In this document: in pieces, positions 1-6,832 of the stretch | Layout: each line of letters starts with the position of its first letter | Numbering within the stretch: the first letter of the stretch is position 1 | Assembly (NCBI GenBank): GCA_035528995.1 | Contig: DATKXO010000418.1 | Span: 1-14,453 of the forward strand | Origin: DATKXO01 sp035528995 | GTDB lineage: Bacteria > Planctomycetota > Phycisphaerae > UBA1845 | DNA length: 14,453 nucleotides | Direction: 5' to 3' | Position numbers and translations under genes: made by a program | The notes under the pieces: model-generated | Database searches by the model: none | Seen by the model: the letters and a program-made list of their open reading frames with translations, nothing else | Told to the model about the DNA's origin: nothing

Positions 1-1151
1 CCTGGGAAAGTTTGTATTCCGTCGCGGTCGGCGGTGTCGCGCCGCATGTCACTGAGTTGGCCTCCGGCTTGCAGCGCCGCGGACACGAGGTCCACGTCTT
101 TGCCCGACTCGGCGAGGGACAGTCCACTTATGCCCTCATCGACGGCGTGCACTATCATCGTTGCCCCATCGAGTTGAACCCCGACTTCGTCACCGAGATG
201 GACAGAATGGGCAACGCCTTCGTCTGGTTCATGGGCGAGACCGAAGCCCATCAGAACGGCCCCTTCGACATCGTGCATGGACACGACTGGCTCTGCGCCA
301 AGGCGGTCGTCCAGGCCAAGAACAACCGTGGCTCAAAGACGGTGCTGACGCTGCATTCCACCGAGTACGGCCGCTGCGGCAACGCCATGCATAACGGCCA
401 GTCCGATCGCATCCGGGCCATCGAGGCCGAGGGCTCCTTCTGTGCCGACCGGGTCATTACCGTCTCCGGTGTCTTGGCCGACGAAGTCAGGCAGCAGTAT
501 CACGTGCCCGACTGGAAGCTGCGAACGGTGCACAACGGAGTCAACGTACATCGCTTCGATGGATACATCGATCCGGCGACGTGCCGGGCCGCCTACGGGA
601 TCGGGCCCATGGATCCCATGGCCCTGTTCGTCGGTCGGCTGAGCATCCAGAAGGGGCCCGACCTGCTGCTGGAGGCCATCCCCGGGGCTTTGAATTCCCG
701 CCATGATGCCAAGTTCGTCCTGGTCGGCGACGGGCACATGCGCGGTGACCTCGAACGCCGGGCACACGAACTCGGCATTGCCCACGCCGTCCGATTCCTC
801 GGCAGCATGGGTGCCGACAGCGATCTGATCAACCTCTACAAGAGCACCGACGTCGTCGTCGTCCCCAGCCGTAACGAGCCCTTCGGCATCGTCATCCTCG
901 AAGCCTGGGCCGCCGGAAAACCGGTCATCGCCACGCACAACGGCGGCCCCCGCGAGTTCGTCACCCACGGGCAGGAGGGCTACCTGGTCTACGACAACCC
1001 CGGCTCCATCTGCTGGGGGCTCAACGAGGTCTTCTGCAACTTCGAGCACGGCCGCTGGATGGGCGAGCGAGGACGGGTCAAGGCGGCCTACAGCTTCAGT
1101 TGGGACGTCATCGCCGAGCACACCGAAGGCGTCTATCGCGAACTGCTATGA
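1..1151 (+). CDS. Glycosyltransferase, GT4/GT5 (glycogen synthase-like), 5' truncated
   Basis: Transfers a sugar from a nucleotide-sugar donor, probably in the cytoplasm, to a glycan or glucan; acceptor and donor cannot be read from sequence. The reading frame is open to the window edge. The residues before the first possible TTG start at 12 read W-E-S-L-Y-S, which continues the usual family N-terminus (WE...GGVAPHVTELA), so the gene begins upstream and roughly its first ten residues are missing. Visible features are the N-terminal GGVAPHV loop of the glycogen/starch-synthase-like fold, HGHDW, TVSG, HNGVN, the GRL-S-QKG segment that opens the second Rossmann domain, and the EX7E motif in NEPFGIVILEAWAAGKPV (the two Glu codons at 876 and 900), which contacts the donor in GT4/GT5 enzymes. 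It ends with TGA followed at once by a hairpin. The neighbour is convergent and unrelated. Family assignment is secure; substrate is unknown. Confidence 0.9.
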   Translation, partial: WESLYSVAVGGVAPHVTELASGLQRRGHEVHVFARLGEGQSTYALIDGVHYHRCPIELNPDFVTEMDRMGNAFVWFMGETEAHQNGPFDIVHGHDWLCAKAVVQAKNNRGSKTVLTLHSTEYGRCGNAMHNGQSDRIRAIEAEGSFCADRVITVSGVLADEVRQQYHVPDWKLRTVHNGVNVHRFDGYIDPATCRAAYGIGPMDPMALFVGRLSIQKGPDLLLEAIPGALNSRHDAKFVLVGDGHMRGDLERRAHELGIAHAVRFLGSMGADSDLINLYKSTDVVVVPSRNEPFGIVILEAWAAGKPVIATHNGGPREFVTHGQEGYLVYDNPGSICWGLNEVFCNFEHGRWMGERGRVKAAYSFSWDVIAEHTEGVYRELL

Positions 1152-1155
1152 ACAA

Positions 1156-1180
1156 GGGGTAGGCCGTCAAGACCTACCCC
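1156..1180. terminator. Hairpin between convergent genes, likely bidirectional terminator
   Basis: A perfect 8-bp inverted repeat (GGGGTAGG at 1156-1163, CCTACCCC at 1173-1180) with a 9-base loop lies 4 bases after the glycosyltransferase stop and 40 bases beyond the pseudopilin stop. The stem is strong, but neither strand has a clean T-run after it (the + strand is followed by CTGAATCCTTCCTTT), so Rho-independent termination is likely but not certain. Confidence 0.5.
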
Positions 1181-1220
1181 CTGAATCCTTCCTTTGGGAT
1201 GCGGCCACGCCGCAGCGCTA

Positions 1221-2279
1221 CTACTTGAAGTTCGTCACGTCGTCTGCGGTGCCGTACTTGCGGTCCTTCCCCGGCGAGATCAGCAGAAAAGCGTCCTTGC
1301 GATAGGGCGTGACCGTGGGAGGCGGATCGGGATTGGTCTCGAAGCCGCCCGTCTCCTCGAATATGTTGGTGTTGAGAATGTAGTACGGGAAAGTCTTGGG
1401 CTCGTCACCAATCGTCTCGTCTTTCGGCGCCGGATTGTTGGTCCCAAAGTACCTGATCTGGTGCTCTCCGCCGCCGGAGTCCCAACCCCCGTACTTGCAT
1501 TGACCCGGCTGACCCGCCGTGCCCATGCACAGACCGGTAAACAGCCCGTTGTCCGCGTGCACAAAGATGCCCTCTTGGGGAGTGTCGTCCTCGGGCGTCT
1601 CGTACGCCGCAATCGACGCCCCGGGCGCGTTCGCCAACACCGGGTCCGCCAGATAGTACAGGATCGGGTAGCCCCACGTATCCACCATCACGTCCTGCGC
1701 GTACGTCGAATCATCGACGCCGATCCCCCCCTCCAGCTTGCCGGGGACGTCCTTCGCGGCCACCACGGTGGCCGAGTCCGTGGTCATGTACGGCCCGACC
1801 CGATCCAACGGCCTGTCATTGAATGCGTCGGGGTCGTACCAGTCCAACTGTTCGTCAACCGCGCCCGGGTCCTGCAGCGTCCGGGGCACGACTCGGCGAG
1901 GGACGTAGCCCTTCAGGTCCTTGCCCATCAAATAGCGCACCAGCCACTGGGCGCCGAAAATGTCCTGGGCGCCGGATTCCGTGGCGTCCTCGGCCACCGC
2001 CGACGGCGGATACCCTTGGGTCTTGCGGAACTCCTTGTAGTTCTCATTATCGTTGCGGAACATCTCCAGGCCGTCGCCGATCGCCTTGAGCGTCGCCTTC
2101 GCCTTGAGGGCCTTGGCCTGATCTCGGGCGCCTTGCAGTGACGGCAACAGGATCCCGATCAACAGGGCGATGATCGCGATCACCGTCAGCAGTTCCACCA
2201 GCGTAAACCCCGACCGGCGGGAAGAAGTTCTTCGACCGCGCATCGCTCCATGTCGGCTTGTGATCATTGCGTCATCCAT
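1221..2279 (-). CDS. GspG-like type II secretion / prepilin-type pseudopilin
   Basis: A type IV pilin-like protein, expected to be processed by prepilin peptidase and assembled into an inner-membrane pseudopilus. From the first ATG (352 aa) it has a basic leader, the cleavage site G24^F25-TLVE with Glu at mature position 5, and a hydrophobic helix (about residues 25-47). The DTWGYPILYY segment (200-209) matches the D-WG-P--Y core of GspG. The C-terminal SPGKDRKYGTADD (335-347) resembles the calcium-binding loop of major pseudopilins. It is longer than typical GspG (about 140 aa) because of a large insert between helix and core, with a Cys pair at 251 and 261. Starts at ATG 2279, 2267 or 2243 are all possible. 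The last gives a typical 12-residue leader, but none has a well-spaced Shine-Dalgarno. No other secretion genes are adjacent, so its partner machinery must lie elsewhere; this is common for planctomycete pseudopilins. Confidence 0.85.
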   Translation of the reverse strand: MDDAMITSRHGAMRGRRTSSRRSGFTLVELLTVIAIIALLIGILLPSLQGARDQAKALKAKATLKAIGDGLEMFRNDNENYKEFRKTQGYPPSAVAEDATESGAQDIFGAQWLVRYLMGKDLKGYVPRRVVPRTLQDPGAVDEQLDWYDPDAFNDRPLDRVGPYMTTDSATVVAAKDVPGKLEGGIGVDDSTYAQDVMVDTWGYPILYYLADPVLANAPGASIAAYETPEDDTPQEGIFVHADNGLFTGLCMGTAGQPGQCKYGGWDSGGGEHQIRYFGTNNPAPKDETIGDEPKTFPYYILNTNIFEETGGFETNPDPPPTVTPYRKDAFLLISPGKDRKYGTADDVTNFK

Positions 2280-2633
2280 TCAGTCAGATACCTGTTCCCA
2301 CCTCTAGTATACACCCTCACGGCCGGGCAGACGAGCCGAGAATAACTTCCACCGCAGGCCCCATCAGCCCTGCTGCTCGACCTTCCCCCGGGGCCGCGCG
2401 CCTGCGGGCAGGGCACGCGTACATCCAGAAATCCATTGATTCCATCTATACTGCTGCCGCATTTGAATGTCAAGTCGATCAAGTGACACTGATCTAAATG
2501 GCGCCACAGGCCGCGCAATCAGACGCCGCCGCCCTGCCCAGGCGACCCGCGATCGCACCAGGTTGTTGGGGTGAAGCGATCCCGGGCGCGCCGTGCGGCG
2601 GTCCGGCGAGGTTACCGCCTTGACCGCAACGGA
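2280..2633. other. Intergenic region: pseudopilin promoter and structured leader
   Basis: No gene is supported in these 354 bases. On the minus strand it holds a near-consensus promoter (2445-2473), then a leader of about 160 bases to the pseudopilin start. The leader has an 8-bp pairing (2352-2359 with 2400-2407) that encloses a competing GGCCCC/GGGGCC pairing (2357-2362 with 2390-2395). A second -10-like TATACT (minus, 2306-2311) lacks a good -35. Next to the CPBP stop is a weak 6-bp inverted repeat (2597-2602 with 2614-2619), a poor terminator candidate. Confidence 0.5.
2445..2473 (-). promoter_or_regulatory. Sigma70-like promoter for the pseudopilin gene
   Basis: Reading the minus strand, TTGACA (2473-2468) is followed by a 17-base spacer and TATAGA (2450-2445). 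This matches 6/6 and 5/6 to the consensus hexamers at ideal spacing in an AT-poor genome. Transcription would begin near 2438, giving a leader of about 160 bases before the first ATG at 2279. It is the best promoter match in the window. Confidence 0.6.
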
Positions 2634-3524
2634 TCACCCGGCCGCCCCCAGCGCCTCCCAGATCAGCGTCTTGCTGTTGAACAGCACGTGCACCGTGATC
2701 GGCGCCACCAGCGACCCGCTCCGCTCGTAGCTCACGCCCAGAATCACACCCAGAGCCGCAATCGTGGGAATGACCTGCGGTTGCTGTGCATGAGCCAGCC
2801 CGAACGCGACCGCGGTGAGCACCACCGCGAACCACGGGCGGTTGGTCAGCTTCCGTATCAGCGTCTGGGCCAGCCCGCGGAAGAACAACTCCTCGGCCAC
2901 GGGTGCGACCAGCGCGGCCCCCAGCCATAGCGGCCAGGCGGGTTCGGCGCCCGTCCGCAGGGCGTCGATCACCGAGTGTTCCGGAAGAATGCGCGTCGGT
3001 GCGACCAGGTGGATCACCCATTCGCTGGTCGTGTAGACAACGCCACACACCGTCAGCGCCGCGACCGCCAGGACCACACCCTCAGCTATGCGGCCCGCCA
3101 CGCCGCCCCGACCCAGAACGAACCGCCCAAGCCCGCCGTCGAACAGCCTCGCGCCCATTACCAGACAGGCGATGCCACCCAGCATTTGGGCCAGATTGCC
3201 GGCGGTCAGCTTCAGACCGCCGTCGGTCGCAACCAGACCGGCCGCCGCTTGCAGCAGCACCACGCACACGAAGAACGCGATCATCAGAGCGATCACGTGC
3301 TCCGGCTGCAGCCGGTTCGGGCGTGGCGGCGCCTGGGCCAGCGGGTCGCGCCGGCTACGGACCAGCCAGACCGCCACCATAACCGCCACCACGACCACCC
3401 CGGCCCACCAGATCACCTCATCGGCCCGTGTCAGCGGCGGTATCGACGGGGCGATCGTGTCGGCTGCGTTGATCGGCGTTTGGGCCACGACTACACTCGT
3501 CAGCAACGGCATCATGGAGTTCAT
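2634..3524 (-). CDS. CPBP family intramembrane metalloprotease (Abi/CAAX-protease-like)
   Basis: A multi-pass inner-membrane protein (296 aa) of the CPBP family, related to eukaryotic type II CAAX prenyl proteases (Rce1). The family's metal-site motifs are all present: EELFFRG (residues 211-217, the EExxxR motif), the His of FGLAH (245) and HVLFN (279-283, HxxxN). Hydrophobic segments occur around 38-55, 76-100, 110-127, 148-165, 198-215 and 233-245. Residues 1-35 are a polar, Pro-rich periplasmic-type extension. The start is uncertain (ATG 3524, 3515 or 3512). None has a Shine-Dalgarno, and a promoter candidate would place transcription start almost on the first ATG. The gene is divergent from trpC with a 2-base gap. 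Biological substrate is unknown: family members have been linked to peptide maturation, bacteriocin self-immunity and prenyl-type processing, and nothing nearby favours one of these. Confidence 0.85.
   Translation of the reverse strand: MNSMMPLLTSVVVAQTPINAADTIAPSIPPLTRADEVIWWAGVVVVAVMVAVWLVRSRRDPLAQAPPRPNRLQPEHVIALMIAFFVCVVLLQAAAGLVATDGGLKLTAGNLAQMLGGIACLVMGARLFDGGLGRFVLGRGGVAGRIAEGVVLAVAALTVCGVVYTTSEWVIHLVAPTRILPEHSVIDALRTGAEPAWPLWLGAALVAPVAEELFFRGLAQTLIRKLTNRPWFAVVLTAVAFGLAHAQQPQVIPTIAALGVILGVSYERSGSLVAPITVHVLFNSKTLIWEALGAAG
3469..3497 (+). promoter_or_regulatory. Candidate trpC promoter inside the CPBP N-terminal coding region
   Basis: TTGATC (3469-3474), a 17-base spacer and TACACT (3492-3497) match 4/6 and 4/6. 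Start would be near 3504, leaving a leader of about 23 bases that contains GGAG (3516-3519) seven bases before the trpC GTG. There is no non-coding room for this promoter elsewhere, because the gap to the divergent gene is 2 bases. Confidence 0.45.
3516..3519 (+). promoter_or_regulatory. Shine-Dalgarno supporting the trpC GTG start
   Basis: GGAG lies 7 bases before GTG 3527. It supports this start although GTG is the weaker codon, and the resulting N-terminus (MATILDRIV) is typical of TrpC. The site lies inside the divergent CPBP reading frame. Confidence 0.6.
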
Positions 3525-3526
3525 CG

Positions 3527-4339
3527 GTGGCGACTATATTGGACCGCATCGTCCAGACCAAGCAAAAAGAGGTGGCCGCCGCCCGCAACGCCGTCCCGCT
3601 CGAAACCCTGGTCGCAAATGCCGAGAAAGCCGCCGCGCCGCGGGATTTCTACGCCGCGCTCGCCGCCCCGTCGCCCAACGGCATCCACCTAATCGCGGAA
3701 GTCAAAAAGGCCTCCCCCTCCGCCGGGCTCATCCGGGCCGACTTCGATCCCGTCGATATCGCCCGGCAGTACCAACAGGCCGGTGCATCCGCCTTGTCCG
3801 TGCTCACCGACCAGACCTACTTCCACGGCCGCCTCGATCACATCGACCAGATCAAGGCCAACGTACCGCTCCCCGTCCTGCGCAAGGATTTCATCATCGA
3901 CGAGTACCAGGTTTACGAGTCGCGATGCTTCGGGGCCGATGCCGTGCTGCTCATTGCCGAGGTCCTGGGCGCCGACCGCCTGACCCACCTGGCCGACCGG
4001 GTTCACCAGCTGGGCATGACTGCTCTGATCGAGGTGCACCAACAGGACCTGCTGGCCGCCGTTGTGCGTGTGGTTGACTTAGCACCGCGGTGGCGCCGTC
4101 TGCTCGGCTTCAACAATCGTGACCTGACCGTCCAGCGCACCGATATCGCAACCACCGGCCGGTTGGCGGCCGGGCTGACCACCAGGCCGGTGATCGTCTC
4201 CGAAAGCGGCATCAAGACCCGGGCCGACGTCGAGCGCCTCGTCGCCGACGGCGCCGACGCCATCCTCGTCGGAGAGACCCTCCTGCGGTCCAACGACATC
4301 GTCGCCAAGGCCCGCGAACTGCTGGGCAACCCTGCGTAA
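3527..4339 (+). CDS. trpC: Indole-3-glycerol phosphate synthase
   Basis: Cytoplasmic TIM-barrel enzyme that converts 1-(2-carboxyphenylamino)-1-deoxyribulose 5-phosphate to indole-3-glycerol phosphate, CO2 and water, in tryptophan synthesis. At 270 aa it is the normal length for a monofunctional TrpC (no TrpF fusion). Active-site strands are intact: AEVKKASPS (Glu58, Lys60), VLRKDFI (Lys120), LIEVH (Glu169), FNNRDL (Asn196-Asn197) and VSESGI (Glu226, Ser227). The phosphate-binding end is DAILVGETLL. A slightly enlarged loop (APRWRRLL, 187-194) precedes the NNRDL strand. It starts at GTG with GGAG 7 bases upstream. No other trp gene adjoins it, so trpC appears to be transcribed alone rather than from a trp operon. 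It converges on the OPT gene with only 8 bases between stops and no visible terminator. Confidence 0.96.
   Translation: MATILDRIVQTKQKEVAAARNAVPLETLVANAEKAAAPRDFYAALAAPSPNGIHLIAEVKKASPSAGLIRADFDPVDIARQYQQAGASALSVLTDQTYFHGRLDHIDQIKANVPLPVLRKDFIIDEYQVYESRCFGADAVLLIAEVLGADRLTHLADRVHQLGMTALIEVHQQDLLAAVVRVVDLAPRWRRLLGFNNRDLTVQRTDIATTGRLAAGLTTRPVIVSESGIKTRADVERLVADGADAILVGETLLRSNDIVAKARELLGNPA
3533..3561 (-). promoter_or_regulatory. Candidate CPBP promoter inside the start of trpC
   Basis: On the minus strand, TTGGTC (3561-3556), a 17-base spacer and TATAGT (3538-3533) match 3/6 and 5/6. The predicted start is near 3526, two bases from ATG 3524. If this is used, the CPBP mRNA would be leaderless or initiate at the ATGs 9-12 bases further in. 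The -35 is weak, so this is tentative. Confidence 0.35.
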
Positions 4340-4347
4340 GCCTCCGT

Positions 4348-6534
4348 CTATCCCTGATACGGACTGGGCGGCGGCCAGCGGTCACCGCCGGGTTTCCTGC
4401 CCTCTTCCGCATCGTCACTTTCGGCGCCGCCGTCACCCTGCGGAGACAACCCGCCAACGGCATCGGCCCCGCCGCCTTCGCGTTCCTCGGCCGCCGGCCC
4501 GGTTCCATTCGCGGGCGGTACGTCCGCTGCGCCCTCTACCGGCTCGCCGGGTGGCTCGTAGCCGTCAGGCGGTGGCGGCAATCCGGTGCCCGCCGCTGTC
4601 TCGCCGATCGGCGCCCGTCGTCGGCGCACGGCGATGGCGAACAGCCACAACACCAGCAGCGCAAACGGCACCAGCGGCAGCAGCTTGAACCACTGTTCCT
4701 CCAGCCCGTAGCGCATCGGCAGGTTCCCCCGCCCCATCAACCAGGGCACGAAGTGCCGCGGTACCACGAACCCCGGCCCCTCCTCGGGCGTCAACGGATT
4801 CAGGAATTTCGGCGCGCTCCAGAACCTGGCGATCGCGTACGTCGCACCGGCCATCGTCACGCCGACCAGCCCATGCCCGGCCACCAGCCCGGATGCGCCC
4901 AGTATGCCGGCGTCCTCAACCTTGGCTTTGCCCCGGCGAATCCTGCCCACCAGCCATCGCAGAATCCCGCCCACCATAATCGGAGTGGTCAGTTCGAGCG
5001 GCAGGTACAGCCCCACGGCAAACGGCAGCGCCGACAGCCCCAGCAGCTCGACCACCAGCGCCACCGCCATCCCCGTAATGATCAGCACCCAGGGCAGCGA
5101 CCCGCCCATCACCCCGTCCACCAGCAACCGCATGATGTTGGCCTGCGGAGCCAGAAGGGCGTTGGGGTTCGCTTCCCGATCGAAGCCGTACGAGCGGTGC
5201 AGCAGCCACAGCACGCCGGCCAGCGCCACCGCCGACGTCAGCACGCCGATCACCTCGCCCACCTGCTGCTTCCACGGCGTGGCCCTCACCAGGTACCCCG
5301 TCTTGAGGTCCTGCGAGCAGTCGCCCGCGATGCACAGGGCGATACAGACCAGCGCCCCCACCGAGATCGCCGCATACTTGGCCGACGGCCCCGTCTCATT
5401 GAACACGTAGGCGAAGATCAGCGTCGTGCCCAGCAGCGCCGCGATGGTCATCCCCGAAACCGGGTTCGACGAACTGCCCACGATCCCCACCAGCCTCGAC
5501 GACACGGTCACGAAGAAGAACCCGAACACCAGAACCGCGATCGCCCCCGCGTGGCTCACGTTCACCTGCGGCACGTACCACATCAACGCCCACAACCCCA
5601 CCAACGCCAGCAGCAGCAGCGTAAACGGAATATCCCGCTGCGTGCGGTCCGGTTTTCCCTCGCGTCGCAGCAAAGTCCGCAGCGCGTGCCAGAACGATGA
5701 CAGAATGGTCGGCCCGCTCTTGATCAGCGACAGCAGCCCGCCCAGCACCACGGCCCCCGCCCCGATGTACCGGATGTACTGTTCGTGCAGATCCACCGGC
5801 GCCATCTCGCTGATCGGCATCCTCGCCGGCGCGATGGCCTGCGGCGCGTCGGCCCCGAACAACGCGATCGCCGGGATCAGCACGAACCAGCCCAGAACCG
5901 CGCCCCCGAGCATGTAGCCGGCCACCCGCGGTCCCAGGATGTACCCCACGCCCAGCAGCGCCGGCGCCGCATCCAGCCGTCCCTCGGTCCTCAGCCGCCC
6001 GATGCCGTACAGCGCCTTCTCCTGCCAGAAGCCCAGACCGCGGAACACCTCGTAAACCGCTCCCACGCCCAGCCCCCAGAACACCGTCCGTGCGCTCGTG
6101 CCCCCGCGCTGCCCCGACTCCAGCACCTCGGCACAGGCCACGCCCTCCGGGTAGGGCAGGGTCTCGTGCTCCTTGACGATCAGCACCCGCCGTAGCGGCA
6201 CCATCATCAGCACACCCATCAGACCGCCAACCCCGCCCCAGATGACCAGTTCCAGGTACTTGGGCTCGAACCCCATGATGAACAGCGCCGGGATGGTGAA
6301 GATCATGCCCGCCGCCAGGCTTTCGCCCGCCGACCCCACCGTCTGCACCATGTTGTTTTCCAGGAGCGTGCCGCGCTTCAGCAGCCCGCGCATAACGGCC
6401 ATCGAGATCACCGCCGCCGGGATCGACGCGCTGATCGTCATCCCGACCTGCAGGCCCACGAACGCGTTGGCCGCCCCGAACACGATCCCGATCAGCACGC
6501 CCAGCAGAATGGCCAGAGGGGTGAATTCACGCAT
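4348..6534 (-). CDS. OPT-superfamily oligopeptide/metal transporter
   Basis: A large polytopic inner-membrane protein (728 aa) of the oligopeptide transporter superfamily, whose members import small peptides or metal-chelate complexes by cation symport. The N-terminus REFTPLAILLGVLIGIVFGAANAFVGL and following SASIPAAVISMAVMR are characteristic, as are LLENNMVQTVGSAGES, LPYPEGVACAEVL and CSQDLKTGYLV. About 14-16 hydrophobic segments span residues 5-636. The last 90 or so residues (from the RRRR after the final helix) are a Gly/Pro/acid-rich, low-complexity tail that looks disordered and cytoplasmic. The start is supported by GGAG 8 bases upstream and a good promoter 70-100 bases upstream. It stands alone between convergent trpC and divergent VUT genes, so the substrate cannot be inferred from context. 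Confidence 0.92.
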   Translation of the reverse strand: MREFTPLAILLGVLIGIVFGAANAFVGLQVGMTISASIPAAVISMAVMRGLLKRGTLLENNMVQTVGSAGESLAAGMIFTIPALFIMGFEPKYLELVIWGGVGGLMGVLMMVPLRRVLIVKEHETLPYPEGVACAEVLESGQRGGTSARTVFWGLGVGAVYEVFRGLGFWQEKALYGIGRLRTEGRLDAAPALLGVGYILGPRVAGYMLGGAVLGWFVLIPAIALFGADAPQAIAPARMPISEMAPVDLHEQYIRYIGAGAVVLGGLLSLIKSGPTILSSFWHALRTLLRREGKPDRTQRDIPFTLLLLALVGLWALMWYVPQVNVSHAGAIAVLVFGFFFVTVSSRLVGIVGSSSNPVSGMTIAALLGTTLIFAYVFNETGPSAKYAAISVGALVCIALCIAGDCSQDLKTGYLVRATPWKQQVGEVIGVLTSAVALAGVLWLLHRSYGFDREANPNALLAPQANIMRLLVDGVMGGSLPWVLIITGMAVALVVELLGLSALPFAVGLYLPLELTTPIMVGGILRWLVGRIRRGKAKVEDAGILGASGLVAGHGLVGVTMAGATYAIARFWSAPKFLNPLTPEEGPGFVVPRHFVPWLMGRGNLPMRYGLEEQWFKLLPLVPFALLVLWLFAIAVRRRRAPIGETAAGTGLPPPPDGYEPPGEPVEGAADVPPANGTGPAAEEREGGGADAVGGLSPQGDGGAESDDAEEGRKPGGDRWPPPSPYQG

Positions 6535-6542
6535 GGATTCGT

Positions 6543-6546
6543 CTCC
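6543..6546 (-). promoter_or_regulatory. Shine-Dalgarno deciding the OPT transporter start
   Basis: GGAG on the minus strand lies 8 bases before ATG 6534. The frame upstream contains no better start, so this fixes the N-terminus as MREFTPLA. Confidence 0.6.
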
Positions 6547-6607
6547 GCCACCGCAACGACGCCCCGCGCCGGACGCCGAAACAGGCCCGAGTCACCTCGC
6601 CGGGCGC

Positions 6608-6636
6608 ACTATAAGCCCCCGGCGCACACTTGTGAA
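6608..6636 (-). promoter_or_regulatory. Sigma70-like promoter for the OPT transporter
   Basis: Minus strand TTCACA (6636-6631), a 17-base spacer and TATAGT (6613-6608) match 5/6 and 5/6 to consensus. Start is expected near 6601, giving a leader of about 67 bases that includes the GGAG ribosome site. Confidence 0.6.
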
Positions 6637-6703
6637 CCTGGAACCGTATTCGCCCTCGCCCACGAATGATTCCCACCGAAAACACGTGCGTGACGGTTTA
6701 GCT

Positions 6704-6777
6704 GGGTGCCACTGGCAGCTTGTCTGCCAGTGTGTGTGCCGGGTGCCACTGGCAGCTTGCCTGCCAGTGTGTGTGCT
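6704..6777. repeat. Two tandem 37-base palindromic repeats
   Basis: Units at 6704-6740 and 6741-6777 agree at 35 of 37 positions (differences at 6723/6760 and 6740/6777). Each contains GGGTGC then a perfect 9-bp hairpin, CACTGGCAG / CTGCCAGTG, with a 5-base loop CTTGT or CTTGC (stems 6710-6718 with 6724-6732, and 6747-6755 with 6761-6769), then GTGTGTGC. The one mismatch that falls inside the hairpin region is in the loop, so the stems are preserved. The core resembles REP-like palindromes that I recall as dispersed in planctomycete genomes; that link is from memory. Confidence 0.85.
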
Positions 6778-6795
6778 CGCTTCGCGTCACCATTA

Positions 6796-6824
6796 TTGAC
6801 GACGCTGCGCCGCCGACCTACTCT
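6796..6824 (+). promoter_or_regulatory. Possible promoter of the VUT transporter, giving a leaderless mRNA
   Basis: TTGACG (6796-6801), a 17-base spacer and TACTCT (6819-6824) match 5/6 and 3/6. Start would fall at about 6831, directly at ATG 6833. The gene has no convincing Shine-Dalgarno (GGCGCGGG touches the ATG), which fits leaderless initiation. The -10 is weak. Confidence 0.35.
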
Positions 6825-6832
6825 GGCGCGGG

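Larger units (their letters stand above)
6535..6832. other. Intergenic region between divergent OPT and VUT genes
   Basis: It holds the OPT ribosome site and promoter on the left, two tandem 37-base hairpin repeats at 6704-6777, and a possible VUT promoter on the right. No RNA gene or riboswitch could be recognised. In particular I saw no preQ1-type pseudoknot before the VUT gene. Confidence 0.5.

Noticed and set aside
1194..2141. A 315-codon + frame opposite the pseudopilin
   Set aside because: Antisense shadow; the minus strand has a complete prepilin signal and GspG core.
2549..2556. GCGATCGC palindrome (HIP1-like octamer)
   Set aside because: A single copy in a GC-rich genome is not evidence of a HIP1-type repeat family.
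6704..6777. Minimal CRISPR array
   Set aside because: Units are directly adjacent with no unique spacers, and no cas genes are nearby.
6535..6832. preQ1 riboswitch before the queuosine-precursor transporter
   Set aside because: No preQ1 aptamer-like hairpin and A-rich tail were found; the hairpins present belong to the tandem repeat.
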